The notes beneath the pieces were generated by a model. The model was not told the DNA's origin and ran no database searches. It was given only the letters and a program-made list of their open reading frames with translations. A stretch of 64,000 nt of DNA from Agarophyton chilense (taxonomy: Eukaryota > Rhodophyta > Florideophyceae > Gracilariales > Gracilariaceae), in the NCBI GenBank assembly GCA_030374765.1, contig JARGXX010000105.1:1178001-1242000 (forward strand), in the 5' to 3' direction. Positions 32,901-43,537 of the stretch are shown here, piece after piece (the first letter of the stretch is position 1; each line of letters starts with the position of its first letter). A program made the position numbers and the translations under genes.

Positions 32901-33344
32901 GGCACCCACAATTTCTGTCATGAAGGATTGCCATTTAGCAGGCCATTCTTGCTTTACGACCTGGACAAGAATGAGATTGAGCTTTGAAACAAAGACGCGT
33001 TCACGACGGAGCGATTCGTCAGTTTCTGACAAGCGGATGACCTTGTTAACAACGTAGTTACGAATGCTCTCGCACGTGGTTCGCGGCAAGGTCTTCCATC
33101 GATAGCGAATCAACTTTTCCAGAATTTGCAGGGTGAAGAACTTTGCATTTATGGAGGAGGACGGATGATCCAAGACTTTGTCAACGCGCACCCAAGCGTT
33201 GGGTAAGTCCTGCAGCTGGGTGAGCAGAAGCTGGGCTGCGTTGCGGTCGGCCGCATTGGGGGAATTGTACAAAACGGTAATGGGCTGTTCCAGAAGCTTG
33301 ACATACTCATCGTCAGGGAGGGAAGGGTCGGCGAGACGTTCCAT
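29997..33344 (-). CDS. XPO1: Exportin-1 (CRM1)
   Basis: The 1115-aa intronless product is the karyopherin that exports leucine-rich NES cargo with Ran-GTP through the nuclear pore. The N-terminal importin-beta-like region has [20 protein letters not shown] and [13 protein letters not shown]. The CRM1 signature block reads [19 protein letters not shown], then [20 protein letters not shown] and [20 protein letters not shown], nearly identical to animal and fungal CRM1. Cys554 (codon 31683-31685) in [10 protein letters not shown] equals human Cys528, the leptomycin B target. Length is slightly above the usual 1070-1080 aa. The ATG at 33344 fits the family start. It diverges from the ARF-GEF gene. 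Confidence 0.97.
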   Translation of the reverse strand: [1115 protein letters not shown]

Positions 33345-34046
33345 CGATCACGGGGGGCTCACGAACAGTAACGTGCCAGTAGGGAAGTAGATGCTGGTGG
33401 AAGGAATTGGCAAGCGACGGAGCGTCGCTGCGCCGCGTTGCTTTCAGGGACGGAGTGCGCCAGCAGTAGCGTCGCGGTGTGGAAGGGCCGAGGAAGGGCG
33501 GATCGGGCGCTTTGGGGGGGGTGGCGACGAACGGATGGGAGGGTGATTAAGCGACGCGCGTGTGAGACGGTAGATCCGCTCGACAGCAAGCAAACACTGT
33601 ACTCTGTAGATATCAAGCCACGTCGGAGGGCAGTTGTTGGGGCCTTCATGACATATTACGGGCGGTGCAGGCTGCGGCGCCCCACCTTCTTTTCATGTCC
33701 AAGCCACGGTTACACGTGTCGAGGTGGCAGGAGGATCTGAGTCGCGCCTCTGTAAGAGAGGGCTGACAGTTCACCACACCCCGCTGCCACAGTCAAAATG
33801 GCGTCTGAACCGCAATTGTAACAAGAGTGTTCGGAAGCGCTCCCTCCTCAGTCTTGCACCCGCTGCGTTTCTTTTCTCAGTGTCTTGCCTGTTTCGCGGC
33901 GCGTCATTTGTAGGGATGATTAGCGACTTTTCGCTCCACCCCGTTCACGCTGTTCAACAATCCTCGCAACTATCAATTCCGTATTTCGCGCCCGTATCAA
34001 ATTCAGTCGAGCAACGCCCCGTCCATTGTCAGTGCTGGCAATAATA
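33345..34046. promoter_or_regulatory. Shared upstream region of CRM1 and the ARF-GEF gene
   Basis: The 702 bases separate two divergent start codons and contain no credible coding frame, so they must hold both promoters or a bidirectional one. I can assign no specific factor site. Confidence 0.5.
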
Positions 34047-37000
34047 ATGCCTCACACGCCAGTGTCTCTTTCCGTTGTTCTCCTCGGCGAAGCCAGAGAG
34101 CTTCTGAGTTCCTTGCGCAGAAACAGACGCTTCGGTTATCTCCTCTCTTTCGCCTCCACCCCCCAGCCAGCCGAGCATCCTCTTGTCAAGGAAGTCAAGT
34201 CGCTTAGAGAGGTACTGCGTGTCCCCGTATCCACCGCCCTTCCAAACCAGTCAAGCCCCGTTTGGTCTCAAAAGTCCCTCATACCTCCAGATGCTCTTCT
34301 TAACGCATTGGATCCCTTTTTTGAGGTTGTGCGTTCCCGTGATGCATCGGGCATCATCACGGGTGTGGCACTCAAGTCACTAGATGCAATCGCAGCCCAC
34401 ATCATTCTCTTAGCCAACGAAAAACAACTGCTCCATCAGTATGCACCTGCGCTAAGCTCTATCATAGATGCTGCCGCCGCCTGCCGCTTCGACGCCACTG
34501 ATCCAGCGTCGGATGAAGTGGTGCTTTCCCGCATAACCAGAGTGTTAACCACTGTTCTTTGTTCAGCTGCCTTGCCTATGCTTGCTGATGCGTCTATCCT
34601 GCGCTCAATCGAGGCTTGCATGGGAATTGCCTCTGGCAGGAGGCGCGCGTCGATACTATTGAAGAGCACAGCCGATGCTGCCCTCGTCAATATTTGTTCA
34701 GCCATAGGTCAGCAGTCACGACCTATAATAACTAGTCATGACAATATTCAGGAAAGCGACATTCCTTCAATTTTCGCTCACGGTTTGAGTGGACCAGCCT
34801 TTGGGTATGCATTCGACTCAGATTCATTCAATCAGCATGGTCCAGCATCAGTGGCAATGATTGCAGCCCTTGTCCAACTTGTCTCAAGAATGGCGGATCC
34901 TCTCTACGCGCAATCATCTGCGGAGAGAATTCTCGGATTAGAGCTCATATCTTCTCTTCTAGGATCTGGGGGCACAACTTTGAAATCACACTCAGTGCTG
35001 AAATTATTCTTACTCAGAGATTGCTCTCGTGGAATTCTTCGCACATTAGGCAACTATCAATCTGAGCCTGGTATCATAGCGTCAGCTTTTACGATTGCAA
35101 CAAAATTGGTGCATGTGCTAGAGGAAAATGGTGCCCCGCTGCTGTTTGCGCTTCTAGACCGTGTCTACCCTTATTATATTTCGGGGTACGAGAACGTTTT
35201 ACCTGCTGCTATGGGAGGAAGAAAACCTCATGCAGATGAACAGTTGAAAGGAAATCACGGAACTTCTCAGTCGATGAATGGAAGCACAAATTCAATTGCT
35301 CCGGCTCCAGTGGACTTGGATCCAGTCATTAGAGAAATAGGGCTTGAGTCCTTGGCGGCCCTCTTTGCAACTCCCGGTTTGCTTTGCGTAATGTATCGAC
35401 TCGCAGACTGCGACATGAAAAGGACAGATATGGTCCATCCCTTACTCCAGGCGCTTGGCGAAGCTGCGAAAACAGCTCGATTTCGTCGTCGTAGTAAACG
35501 ACTCCGTGCGTCTTCTAGCGGCACACATCGCTTGGCTGATGCGACAGTGGATCCTGAGAGTGATGATGAGGACTCAATTCTACAAGTTAGTGGCGGAAAC
35601 CCGGAATCATCACGTTTTGGAAGAGCTTGTGCTCTCTTGTGTGCCGAAGCAGTGTTAGCTATAGTTGACACCATCAGTGATAGGCTGAAACTTGAGACCA
35701 CAGGGTTGTCAAACCCACCTACAATGGATTACCAGGCTCAAAAGCACGGACGACAAGTGCGAAAGGAAAAGAAACGTTTGCAGAGAGCTGGAGATGATTT
35801 TAACAGCTCAGAAAAAGTTAACAAGGCTGCTAAACTAGTACCGATATTGCGAAACCACGGCTTCATTGCACAGCACTCGAATTCGGATGGGACTGTGAGT
35901 GAAGATCTAAAAGGGGATGTCAAAGCCATAGTAAGATTTTTGAGAGACACACCAGGTCTCAGCAAGGAGAAAATTGGTGTCATCCTGGGGGAACCAGACA
36001 ACCTTTCCCGCTGTGTGCTTTCTGATTACACTGCTACTTTCGAGTTCGCGCACAGGCCGTTTACAGAGTCTCTCCGAGTATTTTTGGAAAGTTTTCGTCT
36101 TCCAGGTGAAGCTCAGAAGATTAGTAGAATTGTGCAGTCATTCGCAGACAGATATTACTCGCAGTATCAAGAGAGTCCCGGAAAGGCAAGCTCAAGTCCC
36201 GAAAACTCCACAGATGGATCCACAGAGGCTGGTATTCCAAGTGGCTCGCAGGTTGAATCAGGGAACTCAGTGAGCACAAAAGTCGCCGCAGTTGAGCAAC
36301 AAGAAGCGGCTCCTACTTCTGAAAATTCATCTGCCGTGGGTGTATTGAAGAGTGCAGATGCCGCTTACGTTCTGAGCTACTCCGTTGTAATGCTGAACAC
36401 AGACTTGCACAATGCTTCAATCAGAAAAAAGATGACCCTGGAAGATTTTGTAAGGAACTGTCGAGGTCTCAATGATATGTCTGACTTTCCTCGGTGGTTC
36501 TTGTCTGAGATATACAGTTCCATTGCTGAAGTTGAAATTCGCATGAGTGACGAAGCTGGTATTGGAGCGTTGACAGATCTTCTCTGGGACGAGCAAATCA
36601 GCAGAATGGGTTCTGAACTGTCAAGCTTCCCAACGGCTCAAAGCTCTCTTGTGTTTGAGGAAGATCTATTCTTTCTCTCTTGGGAAGCTGCGGTGGTGGC
36701 CACAAACTCAATACTGAACGAAGCTGGGGATGCCAATTCTGTCCAAAAAGCCCTTGAAGGGTTTCTGTCTGTGGCAAGATGTGCCACCTCGTTTAGAATC
36801 GGGCACCCAACGGATGCAGTCATCTCCTCTTTGTGTACTGCCACGACGATTCGAGAAGGTCCGTTGCATGGTGCCGCCGTAAGATTTGGGACAGATATCA
36901 AGGCACAGATGGCATCGGTAGCATTATCCGGCGTATCTCGACAATGCGGTGACTGGCTTCAGGCAGAGGGATGGCAAGCCCTCGTCGCGTATGTGCTTCG

Positions 37001-39320
37001 ACTGCACGCACTATGTCTCTTACCACCAGATCTTGAGGAGGAACTTGGAGGGTACGGTCCAGAGTTGGTTATGTCCTCAACTAATGAGAAGTGCCAATCT
37101 TCACTTATTCCCAATTGGTGGCCCTCACAGTCTAACAGGCCTGGTCACCCTATCGAAGAAGAGAAGCCAAAACGCGCGACTAGGGCAAATGGGTTCTTTG
37201 CCGCTATTCTCGCTGTATCTCTTGGTTCGGAGTTGGATTCGGATGAGGAAGATTTCGAAGACCACGAAGATAATGGTGCTGCACATGGCCATGCACGGCG
37301 GAAGGTTTCACATATTGCACCATCGTATGTTCGAATGAAGACTCGTGAAGAGACCGAAGCCCTTGATCTTGCTCGCAGATGTATTGTGAGTTGTCGGATA
37401 GAAGATGTTGTAATCAGGGAAGCCAAGGTTTTGCAGTCATCAGCTCTTGAGCACTTATCTCAGGCTATAGCTAGATCGGCAATCAGGGTCATGAGCGCGA
37501 AAGCAGATGATGACGGAAAAGGAGTAGAAGCGTCTCCCGGTAGTGGAACCGCACAAGACAGTTCTTCCGTCATTGATTGGGCAGAAATAGCCCCCCAAAG
37601 TCCAACACATGATTCCTCCATAATTGCCGGCGTGACCCTAAGACAATCCTCCAGAGCTACTGCTGAATCGGACTCTGATTATCCATCATTTGGCCTATCA
37701 CAAAGTTGGGAGGGTTCATTGCGAGAAAGAGACGAAAGAAAGGCAAGAGAACTTGTCATCGCTTTTTGCGTAGACGCACTATGTGAGCTGACATTTCAGA
37801 ATCGAGATCGATTGCACATTCCATGGCCAGCGCTACATAGCTTGTTGATTCGAATTATTGCTCCAGCCACTTATCCATCTCCAATCTTAGAAAGGGCTGT
37901 TGTAGCCCTTCTCCGCGTTGGTGTTCGCCTCTTAAATCGTCAAGAATTGCGAGATGACGTGCTTCGCGGGTTGAACCTTCTGGTTCGTTTGCCAACCGAG
38001 ACAGCAAAGGCGCTGTCGGTCCCCGTCATTATAGGTGTCCACAACATGATCGAAGTGCATGGTGCCATTATTCGATCTACTTCTGGATGGCACGCTATCC
38101 TTTCAATTCTTGAAAACAGTGCCCAATATCAAGCGAAAGCAAGAGAAATAGGCCTCACAACTTTAATTGGTATACTCCGTGGCCAGTATTCGGCGGAAGC
38201 TATATCATCGGAATCCTTTGCACCTCTGCTAGACGCCATAATAGCATACACTTCCAGCTCCTCAGTGGAAATATCTATTCAGGCGCTTGACCTTCTTTAC
38301 TTACTGGCGCAGCGCATTCCATCTTTCAAAGACAGGGTCAGGAGCCGAAAAGGAGACTCACCACCAACGTCAGTGTCTCTGGAAGGGAGTGAACAGATTG
38401 ACCCAATGACCGAGGAAAGTATGTGGTCTGAGTACTGGAGCCCATTATTTCTGGGATTTGCTGCCTCTATTCGAGATTCTCGTGGGAAAGTCCGCAACCA
38501 CGCGCTTGGTGTCGTGGAGAGAGTCCTTGCGCTAGGAGGGTCTGCTGAATTCTTATCTGCAACAGAATGGAGTCAGACGTTGACATCAGTCATTCTTCCA
38601 CTGATGACACAACTGTTCATGACCCATGGATTTTTATCTGCTACAATAGAGGCGGAAAGGGCCGCTCAGAGAAAGCTTCTTGCCGAAAAAAGTGCAGCTG
38701 TTTCTGGGAGAAGAGGCAGACCAAGGTCTTTTGCCGTATCTGCGGAACATGACGAACAACTATTGAAATCGGTGATTGCTGCTTGCAATAGGACCAGGAT
38801 GCGAGCTGTCTTCCTCACTTCGAAAACATTTCTGCAACATCATGCAGTGATCGCCAATGGTCTGCCAGAAGCTGCTTTCACAGAGCTCTGGATGGCAATC
38901 TTGGAAGTATTTAGGGTAGCATTCAATAGCAGTTCTGCCCCTGTGAAAGAAATTTCGAACATCAAGTCGATGATCAGGGCACCAGATCAAGATGAGGTTC
39001 TGGAGCACATTCCGGAAACTGTGAAGAACGTATTATTGGTTATGTGTGGTTGCGGCTTGTTATCACCACGAACTCATGAAGTGAGATGGAACGCTACGTT
39101 CACAATGGTGCGCGATTTCATTCCTGATATTGACGAAATTGTTTCGACTGCCACTCAAGGCGCACTAACTACCAACAGCAAGCAAAGTAACTCATCCAAA
39201 GAAACTAGTACTTGTGATCCCCCGCAATCGAATCAAAGCGAGCAAAACAAGACGACCGCAGAACTCGAAGGAATGGAAAATGTTGCACTCGCGTCACAGG
39301 AATCCCTTGTTTCGACGTAG
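34047..39320 (+). CDS. GNOM/GBF1-type ARF guanine-nucleotide exchange factor
   Basis: The 1757-aa intronless product activates ARF GTPases at Golgi/endosomal membranes. I start at ATG 34047; the frame is open further upstream but has no earlier ATG nearby. The N-terminal DCB region has LLGEARELLSSLRRNRRF and HPLVKEVKSLREVL as in GNOM/GBF1, followed by a HUS-like region (near residues 430-470, DCDMKRTDMV). The Sec7 domain lies at about residues 590-830: SFRLPGEAQKI carries the catalytic Glu near residue 689 and VVMLNTDLHN lies near 783. Between them sits an extra Ser/Glu/Gly-rich stretch of about 60 residues. RKKMTLEDFVRNCRGLND and FLSEIYSSI are closest to GNOM. HDS-type helical regions fill the C-terminal half. 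Confidence 0.93.
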   Translation: MPHTPVSLSVVLLGEARELLSSLRRNRRFGYLLSFASTPQPAEHPLVKEVKSLREVLRVPVSTALPNQSSPVWSQKSLIPPDALLNALDPFFEVVRSRDASGIITGVALKSLDAIAAHIILLANEKQLLHQYAPALSSIIDAAAACRFDATDPASDEVVLSRITRVLTTVLCSAALPMLADASILRSIEACMGIASGRRRASILLKSTADAALVNICSAIGQQSRPIITSHDNIQESDIPSIFAHGLSGPAFGYAFDSDSFNQHGPASVAMIAALVQLVSRMADPLYAQSSAERILGLELISSLLGSGGTTLKSHSVLKLFLLRDCSRGILRTLGNYQSEPGIIASAFTIATKLVHVLEENGAPLLFALLDRVYPYYISGYENVLPAAMGGRKPHADEQLKGNHGTSQSMNGSTNSIAPAPVDLDPVIREIGLESLAALFATPGLLCVMYRLADCDMKRTDMVHPLLQALGEAAKTARFRRRSKRLRASSSGTHRLADATVDPESDDEDSILQVSGGNPESSRFGRACALLCAEAVLAIVDTISDRLKLETTGLSNPPTMDYQAQKHGRQVRKEKKRLQRAGDDFNSSEKVNKAAKLVPILRNHGFIAQHSNSDGTVSEDLKGDVKAIVRFLRDTPGLSKEKIGVILGEPDNLSRCVLSDYTATFEFAHRPFTESLRVFLESFRLPGEAQKISRIVQSFADRYYSQYQESPGKASSSPENSTDGSTEAGIPSGSQVESGNSVSTKVAAVEQQEAAPTSENSSAVGVLKSADAAYVLSYSVVMLNTDLHNASIRKKMTLEDFVRNCRGLNDMSDFPRWFLSEIYSSIAEVEIRMSDEAGIGALTDLLWDEQISRMGSELSSFPTAQSSLVFEEDLFFLSWEAAVVATNSILNEAGDANSVQKALEGFLSVARCATSFRIGHPTDAVISSLCTATTIREGPLHGAAVRFGTDIKAQMASVALSGVSRQCGDWLQAEGWQALVAYVLRLHALCLLPPDLEEELGGYGPELVMSSTNEKCQSSLIPNWWPSQSNRPGHPIEEEKPKRATRANGFFAAILAVSLGSELDSDEEDFEDHEDNGAAHGHARRKVSHIAPSYVRMKTREETEALDLARRCIVSCRIEDVVIREAKVLQSSALEHLSQAIARSAIRVMSAKADDDGKGVEASPGSGTAQDSSSVIDWAEIAPQSPTHDSSIIAGVTLRQSSRATAESDSDYPSFGLSQSWEGSLRERDERKARELVIAFCVDALCELTFQNRDRLHIPWPALHSLLIRIIAPATYPSPILERAVVALLRVGVRLLNRQELRDDVLRGLNLLVRLPTETAKALSVPVIIGVHNMIEVHGAIIRSTSGWHAILSILENSAQYQAKAREIGLTTLIGILRGQYSAEAISSESFAPLLDAIIAYTSSSSVEISIQALDLLYLLAQRIPSFKDRVRSRKGDSPPTSVSLEGSEQIDPMTEESMWSEYWSPLFLGFAASIRDSRGKVRNHALGVVERVLALGGSAEFLSATEWSQTLTSVILPLMTQLFMTHGFLSATIEAERAAQRKLLAEKSAAVSGRRGRPRSFAVSAEHDEQLLKSVIAACNRTRMRAVFLTSKTFLQHHAVIANGLPEAAFTELWMAILEVFRVAFNSSSAPVKEISNIKSMIRAPDQDEVLEHIPETVKNVLLVMCGCGLLSPRTHEVRWNATFTMVRDFIPDIDEIVSTATQGALTTNSKQSNSSKETSTCDPPQSNQSEQNKTTAELEGMENVALASQESLVST

Positions 39321-39461
39321 TACAAGGGCCATAGATACATAACGTTCACCTCTAACAACAACAATAAATACAAAGCCAATTTGGTTTTTCTCACTTGGCT
39401 GAGTGGCCGCTCATCAGGTATTGTGTAAGGATATGTGGGGGCGGTTCTTGCAACTGTGGAG

Positions 39462-40202
39462 CTATTTTGCCTGCAGCGGTACTTCTTTGGTAGACTTCGA
39501 TTTGCTGGTCGCGGAACGCATTGTTTGCACATGATGGTTATACACCCTTGATAGATTCACGTCGGTCGTATTCAATTGGTCCCTTAGGTAGCTGATATCC
39601 GAGCAGGTACCATCAAAGCTCTTTTCGGCGTTCGCGAGGTTGCTCGATAACAGGGATTCAGCTTCCTCGTGTGAATACTCAACCATGACATTGGCACCCA
39701 GCCACAAACACACCTTGTTTGTGGGTGGAATGCGTGCTTTTGCGTATATACCATCACTCAATTCGAAGTGGGTCTGAATGTCTTTGGCGTTTTCGCCAGC
39801 TCTTGAAGATCGTTCAGCTAAGGACCGCACCGCTTTTAAAGCCCTTCGAACTTCAGCCACTTTTTCCTCAAGTGTGTCTCGACTCTTTACCAACTTTTCC
39901 TCAAAGAAACGATACCTCTGGCTTAGACTTGAAAGCTTGTCGATAAGCAATGGTGCCGTGTGTTTCTTGACTATTTCTGGAATGTCCTCCTACAAACGAG
40001 AAAAAGAACAGGGCATCGGATAAGAGCATGCATAGTGTCAGAAGCTACGTTTGAAAAGAACCGATTTGCCGTATCACAAGTGATGATGACTTACAAAGAA
40101 GATGGCTTTAGGAATTCCATGGTGAAAGTCATCCCCAACTGGTGTTGAAACGATGATATCAGTTTCTTTCACCTGTTCTTTCGCTTCCGGAGTGGTGGCC
40201 AT
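39462..40202 (-). CDS. PFD3: Prefoldin subunit 3 (VBP1/PFD3)
   Basis: Exon 1 is 40202-40095 and exon 2 is 39989-39462, separated by a 105-nt intron with GTAAGT donor and TAG acceptor in phase 0, giving 211 aa. Exon 1 ends GIPKAIFF and exon 2 begins EDIPEIVKKH, matching the family's 'GIPKAVFVEDV' junction. Later motifs are SDGIYAKARIPPTNKVCLWLG (spread over residues near 120), NVMVEYSHEEAESLL, YLRDQLNTTDVNLSRVYN. Prefoldin is a hexameric jellyfish-shaped chaperone passing unfolded actin and tubulin to CCT; subunit 3 is an alpha-type subunit with two coiled coils. It converges on the ARF-GEF gene 142 bases away. Confidence 0.95.
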
Positions 40203-40666
40203 GTTTGAGGGCTTTGTATTTGGATCCAATGGTCCCGGAACGAAATCAAAGCACAGATTCACGGAATTCCCTTGCTTGAGAACTCTTAACAATATTACTG
40301 AGCTATATGGCCTTTGAAACCTGTTTACCAATTCGATCCGGGAGAAAACAGATATTCTACACGTCTCAACCTCATAGTCTTGTGCCTGGCATTCCCACTC
40401 GTGTTCTTTGTAGATATGGCTTTTTAAAAACATTATGAATTATAAATAAAGCTCGAAGCGGTAGAAATTTATTTTTTAAATTAACAAAAGAAATAGACAA
40501 AGTGAACGTATTGAAACGAAACATGGGACGATTTCTTCTCTTCAGGGCGATCGAGCGAACAGTTTTCACGACTATAATCGTATATCTTACAATTTCTTTC
40601 TTGGGTGCACCCGCTCACTTTTCGCAGTTCTCATGATCTCTACGTGAGGCATGACCCCCGACCAAC

Positions 40667-40993
40667 TCAAAAGTACGGATTTAACGAGAACAGTGGCCCG
40701 GCTTTCTGACGAAGATTTGGGCATCGTTCCACAACTTCCGAGTCAGGTCCGTGCATGCCACATTTGTCGCAGAGACTAAGAAAGGACTGCGGTGCATTTC
40801 TCACTTCTCCGTCTTTCCGAACCATCAGATGCTTTCCAATAGCCGCCACGCAACGCGCACAGCCAGCTGTACTTGCCCCCACGATGATTACATCTCCAGC
40901 TTGCAAGGCAGTGGAAGAGACAAGAGTGTTGAAAATCGAGATAGAGAGGGGTAGAAACAAAAGGACATGATTTTGTATGAGATTCATGATCAT
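40667..40993 (-). CDS. Hypothetical 108-aa protein with signal-peptide-like start
   Basis: The ATG-started frame opens with a hydrophobic stretch (VLLFLPLSISIFNTLVSS) that looks like a secretory signal. A Cys-containing middle (GCARCVAAIG) and FLSLCDKCGMHGPDSE follow. I do not recognise a family. It could be a chance frame, as the region has overlapping frames on both strands. Confidence 0.2.
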   Translation of the reverse strand: MIMNLIQNHVLLFLPLSISIFNTLVSSTALQAGDVIIVGASTAGCARCVAAIGKHLMVRKDGEVRNAPQSFLSLCDKCGMHGPDSEVVERCPNLRQKAGPLFSLNPYF

Positions 40994-43537
40994 TTCGAAG
41001 CCTCACAAGATAATATCGCTTGGGTAAGAATATATCCGATTCCTTTTCGAACACTCTATTTCGAACTCCGGGTTTTCTAGATCCTGGTACTGGTTCGTAT
41101 ACTCTGAACGCCTGAAGAAATGTTGATGCATATCTATCACTAAATTATTTCCGGAGTAACAGGAATGCTTATACCTGATGCCTTTAAACCCAATCCATCA
41201 CGTTGTCTGTCCATCGCCCCGCGTGCGCAGGAGATACCTCGCTTGGAGGAATGTATGGTATGGAAGAGCATGCGGAGCTGACGAAACGGATCCAGTGTTG
41301 TTTGGCTGAGGTTGAGAAGCAGTCTGTGCACAAAGTGAAGGAGTTGCAGGAGCTAGGAGTTCGGAAAGGGGATGGCAAGGTAAAAAAAAGAAAGCAGTAA
41401 AGGAGATGATGGCAGACCCGCTTTGTTCGAGGCTGCAGCAAAGGCGTATGAACGAAGAGCAACTGATCCAATACAGTGATGAAAATGAGCACAAAGGATA
41501 ATGTTTTGGATTTCTGCATCGGTTGCTCTATGAGATTTCGAAGTACAATGTTAACAGAGATTCCAGAAATTCTGTCTACGGGGAGGTTGGTGGTGCAAAC
41601 CCAACGCCGTGTTCTACACCCAAATATCACTTCTATTCTTGACAGCGGGTTCTTCATTGGTCCAAGTATGAAGAGATTAAATGTGCGGGACCTAAGCTCT
41701 TATCTACAATGCTGAGCAGAATACGAGAGAATGGACTTGCTTCAAGAGCTTGTCAAGCTTGCTCATCAGGTCATCCGTGTCGATAACACTTTAATAGTGT
41801 ATCTAGAATACAAGCATGCAAAAGAATGAGAGAGAGAGACGCTCTTCGAGAATCTGGAGTTCCCTGCTTTTTCAATGTTCAACCAAGAAAAGTAGAAGTG
41901 ATGGATAACATTCACAGAATACGACAGCTACTAGTTTCACTTTCACTTTTTTCAATAACTGCAATTGGCCACTCGCATTGACTCACACCCCGGGCTGTTA
42001 GAACTTTTGAGACGTCTCACTCGCGTATCACAGGTTCCACTAGTTTTTATACTTCCTGCCCTTATATTTACCAGAATTCTTTACAGCTTGCATGGCGACG
42101 ACAAGCAGGCAGACTTTCTTATGATCTTCAAATTCGCCTGATCAAGAAATCAATTTTGGCATGGAAAAAAATTAGTATATGTACAAGAGTGCAATAGGAT
42201 CATGTAAAAAGAACTTACGATCAGTTCCTCCTTCAAACCACTCCCTTCATTTTTTCTCAAAGCGAAGGCAAGCTTCGTCAGTACGTCAATATGTCAAAAG
42301 AAGGATGACGGAAATACAAACGTCGTTCGCTACTCACTCTTTGCAGTGCGGACAAACCCTTGCGCGTTCACTTCCCGTTTTTTCTTGTGGATATTCACTA
42401 CTTGGATTGTTCGTTGTCCTTCCTACCTGACGGCCAGAACCACCCGCGGAAGAGCTGCTCATCGTAAACAAATCTAGCCTTGTTGTTTGCTAGAGAAAAG
42501 AAAATGGCTTCGGCACACTTATTAAACTCCTCGACAGCCCAACCGGCTCCTAGCAGATTCGGACACTTGCTTTTGTGTGTTCAAGTCGGAAAGAAAGAGT
42601 GAGTCACGAATGGGCTATGAAGGTGACCCGTGAGAAGCGACGTCCGCAGTCTACTCACGCTTTTTATAGAGTTGGCTTCTTGACCGACCTTGTTTTGTTT
42701 GAAGCTCGACTGTCTATGAATGCTCGCATCTTCTCCAGTAGATGTGGAGACTTCTTCGCAGCGCCAATCATACAGTATGGTATAGAATTCCAACATTCGT
42801 TGGCACATTTCGTTTGACATCATGTCATAGTCAAAATTAGTTCCACACTCGGAAATTCACCGAAGTTTGGAACGCACATATTGTACGATCTGCCACCACT
42901 TGGTTGGTCTGCTAGAGTTGGACCTGGGTCCAGGCTTCGGGCGGTTCGACCATCTTCGTATCAGTGACCTCGCTTTCCAATGGAGCTGTTTGAGTCCTCC
43001 TACAGGTCTAAGAAGCAGTGTTCGAAGGACCTCTAATCACTTGACCCGCCGTCAAACCCTTAGTGGTCTTGCTCACTTCACTCCTCAGTCTTATGTCCTA
43101 TGAATTGAAACAGAGCACTGGCCGGGATTCCAAATCAGGCCAACACCCTTTATCTGGACGGAGACCTAGAAATCTGACAGAGATGGATAAAGCGGCCCTG
43201 ACAGTGACAGATGAAGGTCCACGCTTTGTTCCTCCAGAAGGTCGGCAAAAAGCGGTTAGAGTCGTTTCGATTTGCAGGTTATGGTTTTCTAGCGCTCTCC
43301 ATACCGAAAAGTCGTCCCCCTGCCGGACACTAGAGGCACGCATCATTCAGCATGGTCTTCCTCTTGCAACGTGCTGTAACGCGTGTCGAATACTTTTCCA
43401 ACGGCGTTACGCCCACAAACGCCGCTACAGCGGCACGTCTGCGTGTGTTGCGACCTCCTCGTAGAACAGCGGCACCACATTATCACTACGCAGATGCGAA
43501 GTACAGGAAAAATCGGTTGTAAGATAGATCTCTCTAC

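Noticed and set aside
34026..34046. Upstream start of the ARF-GEF gene at 34026
   Set aside because: The codon there is TTG; the first ATG in frame is 34047 and fits the family N terminus.
41203..41715. LUC7-like splicing factor pieces
   Set aside because: The helical stretch recalls LUC7-like coiled coils but the zinc-finger block could not be matched.
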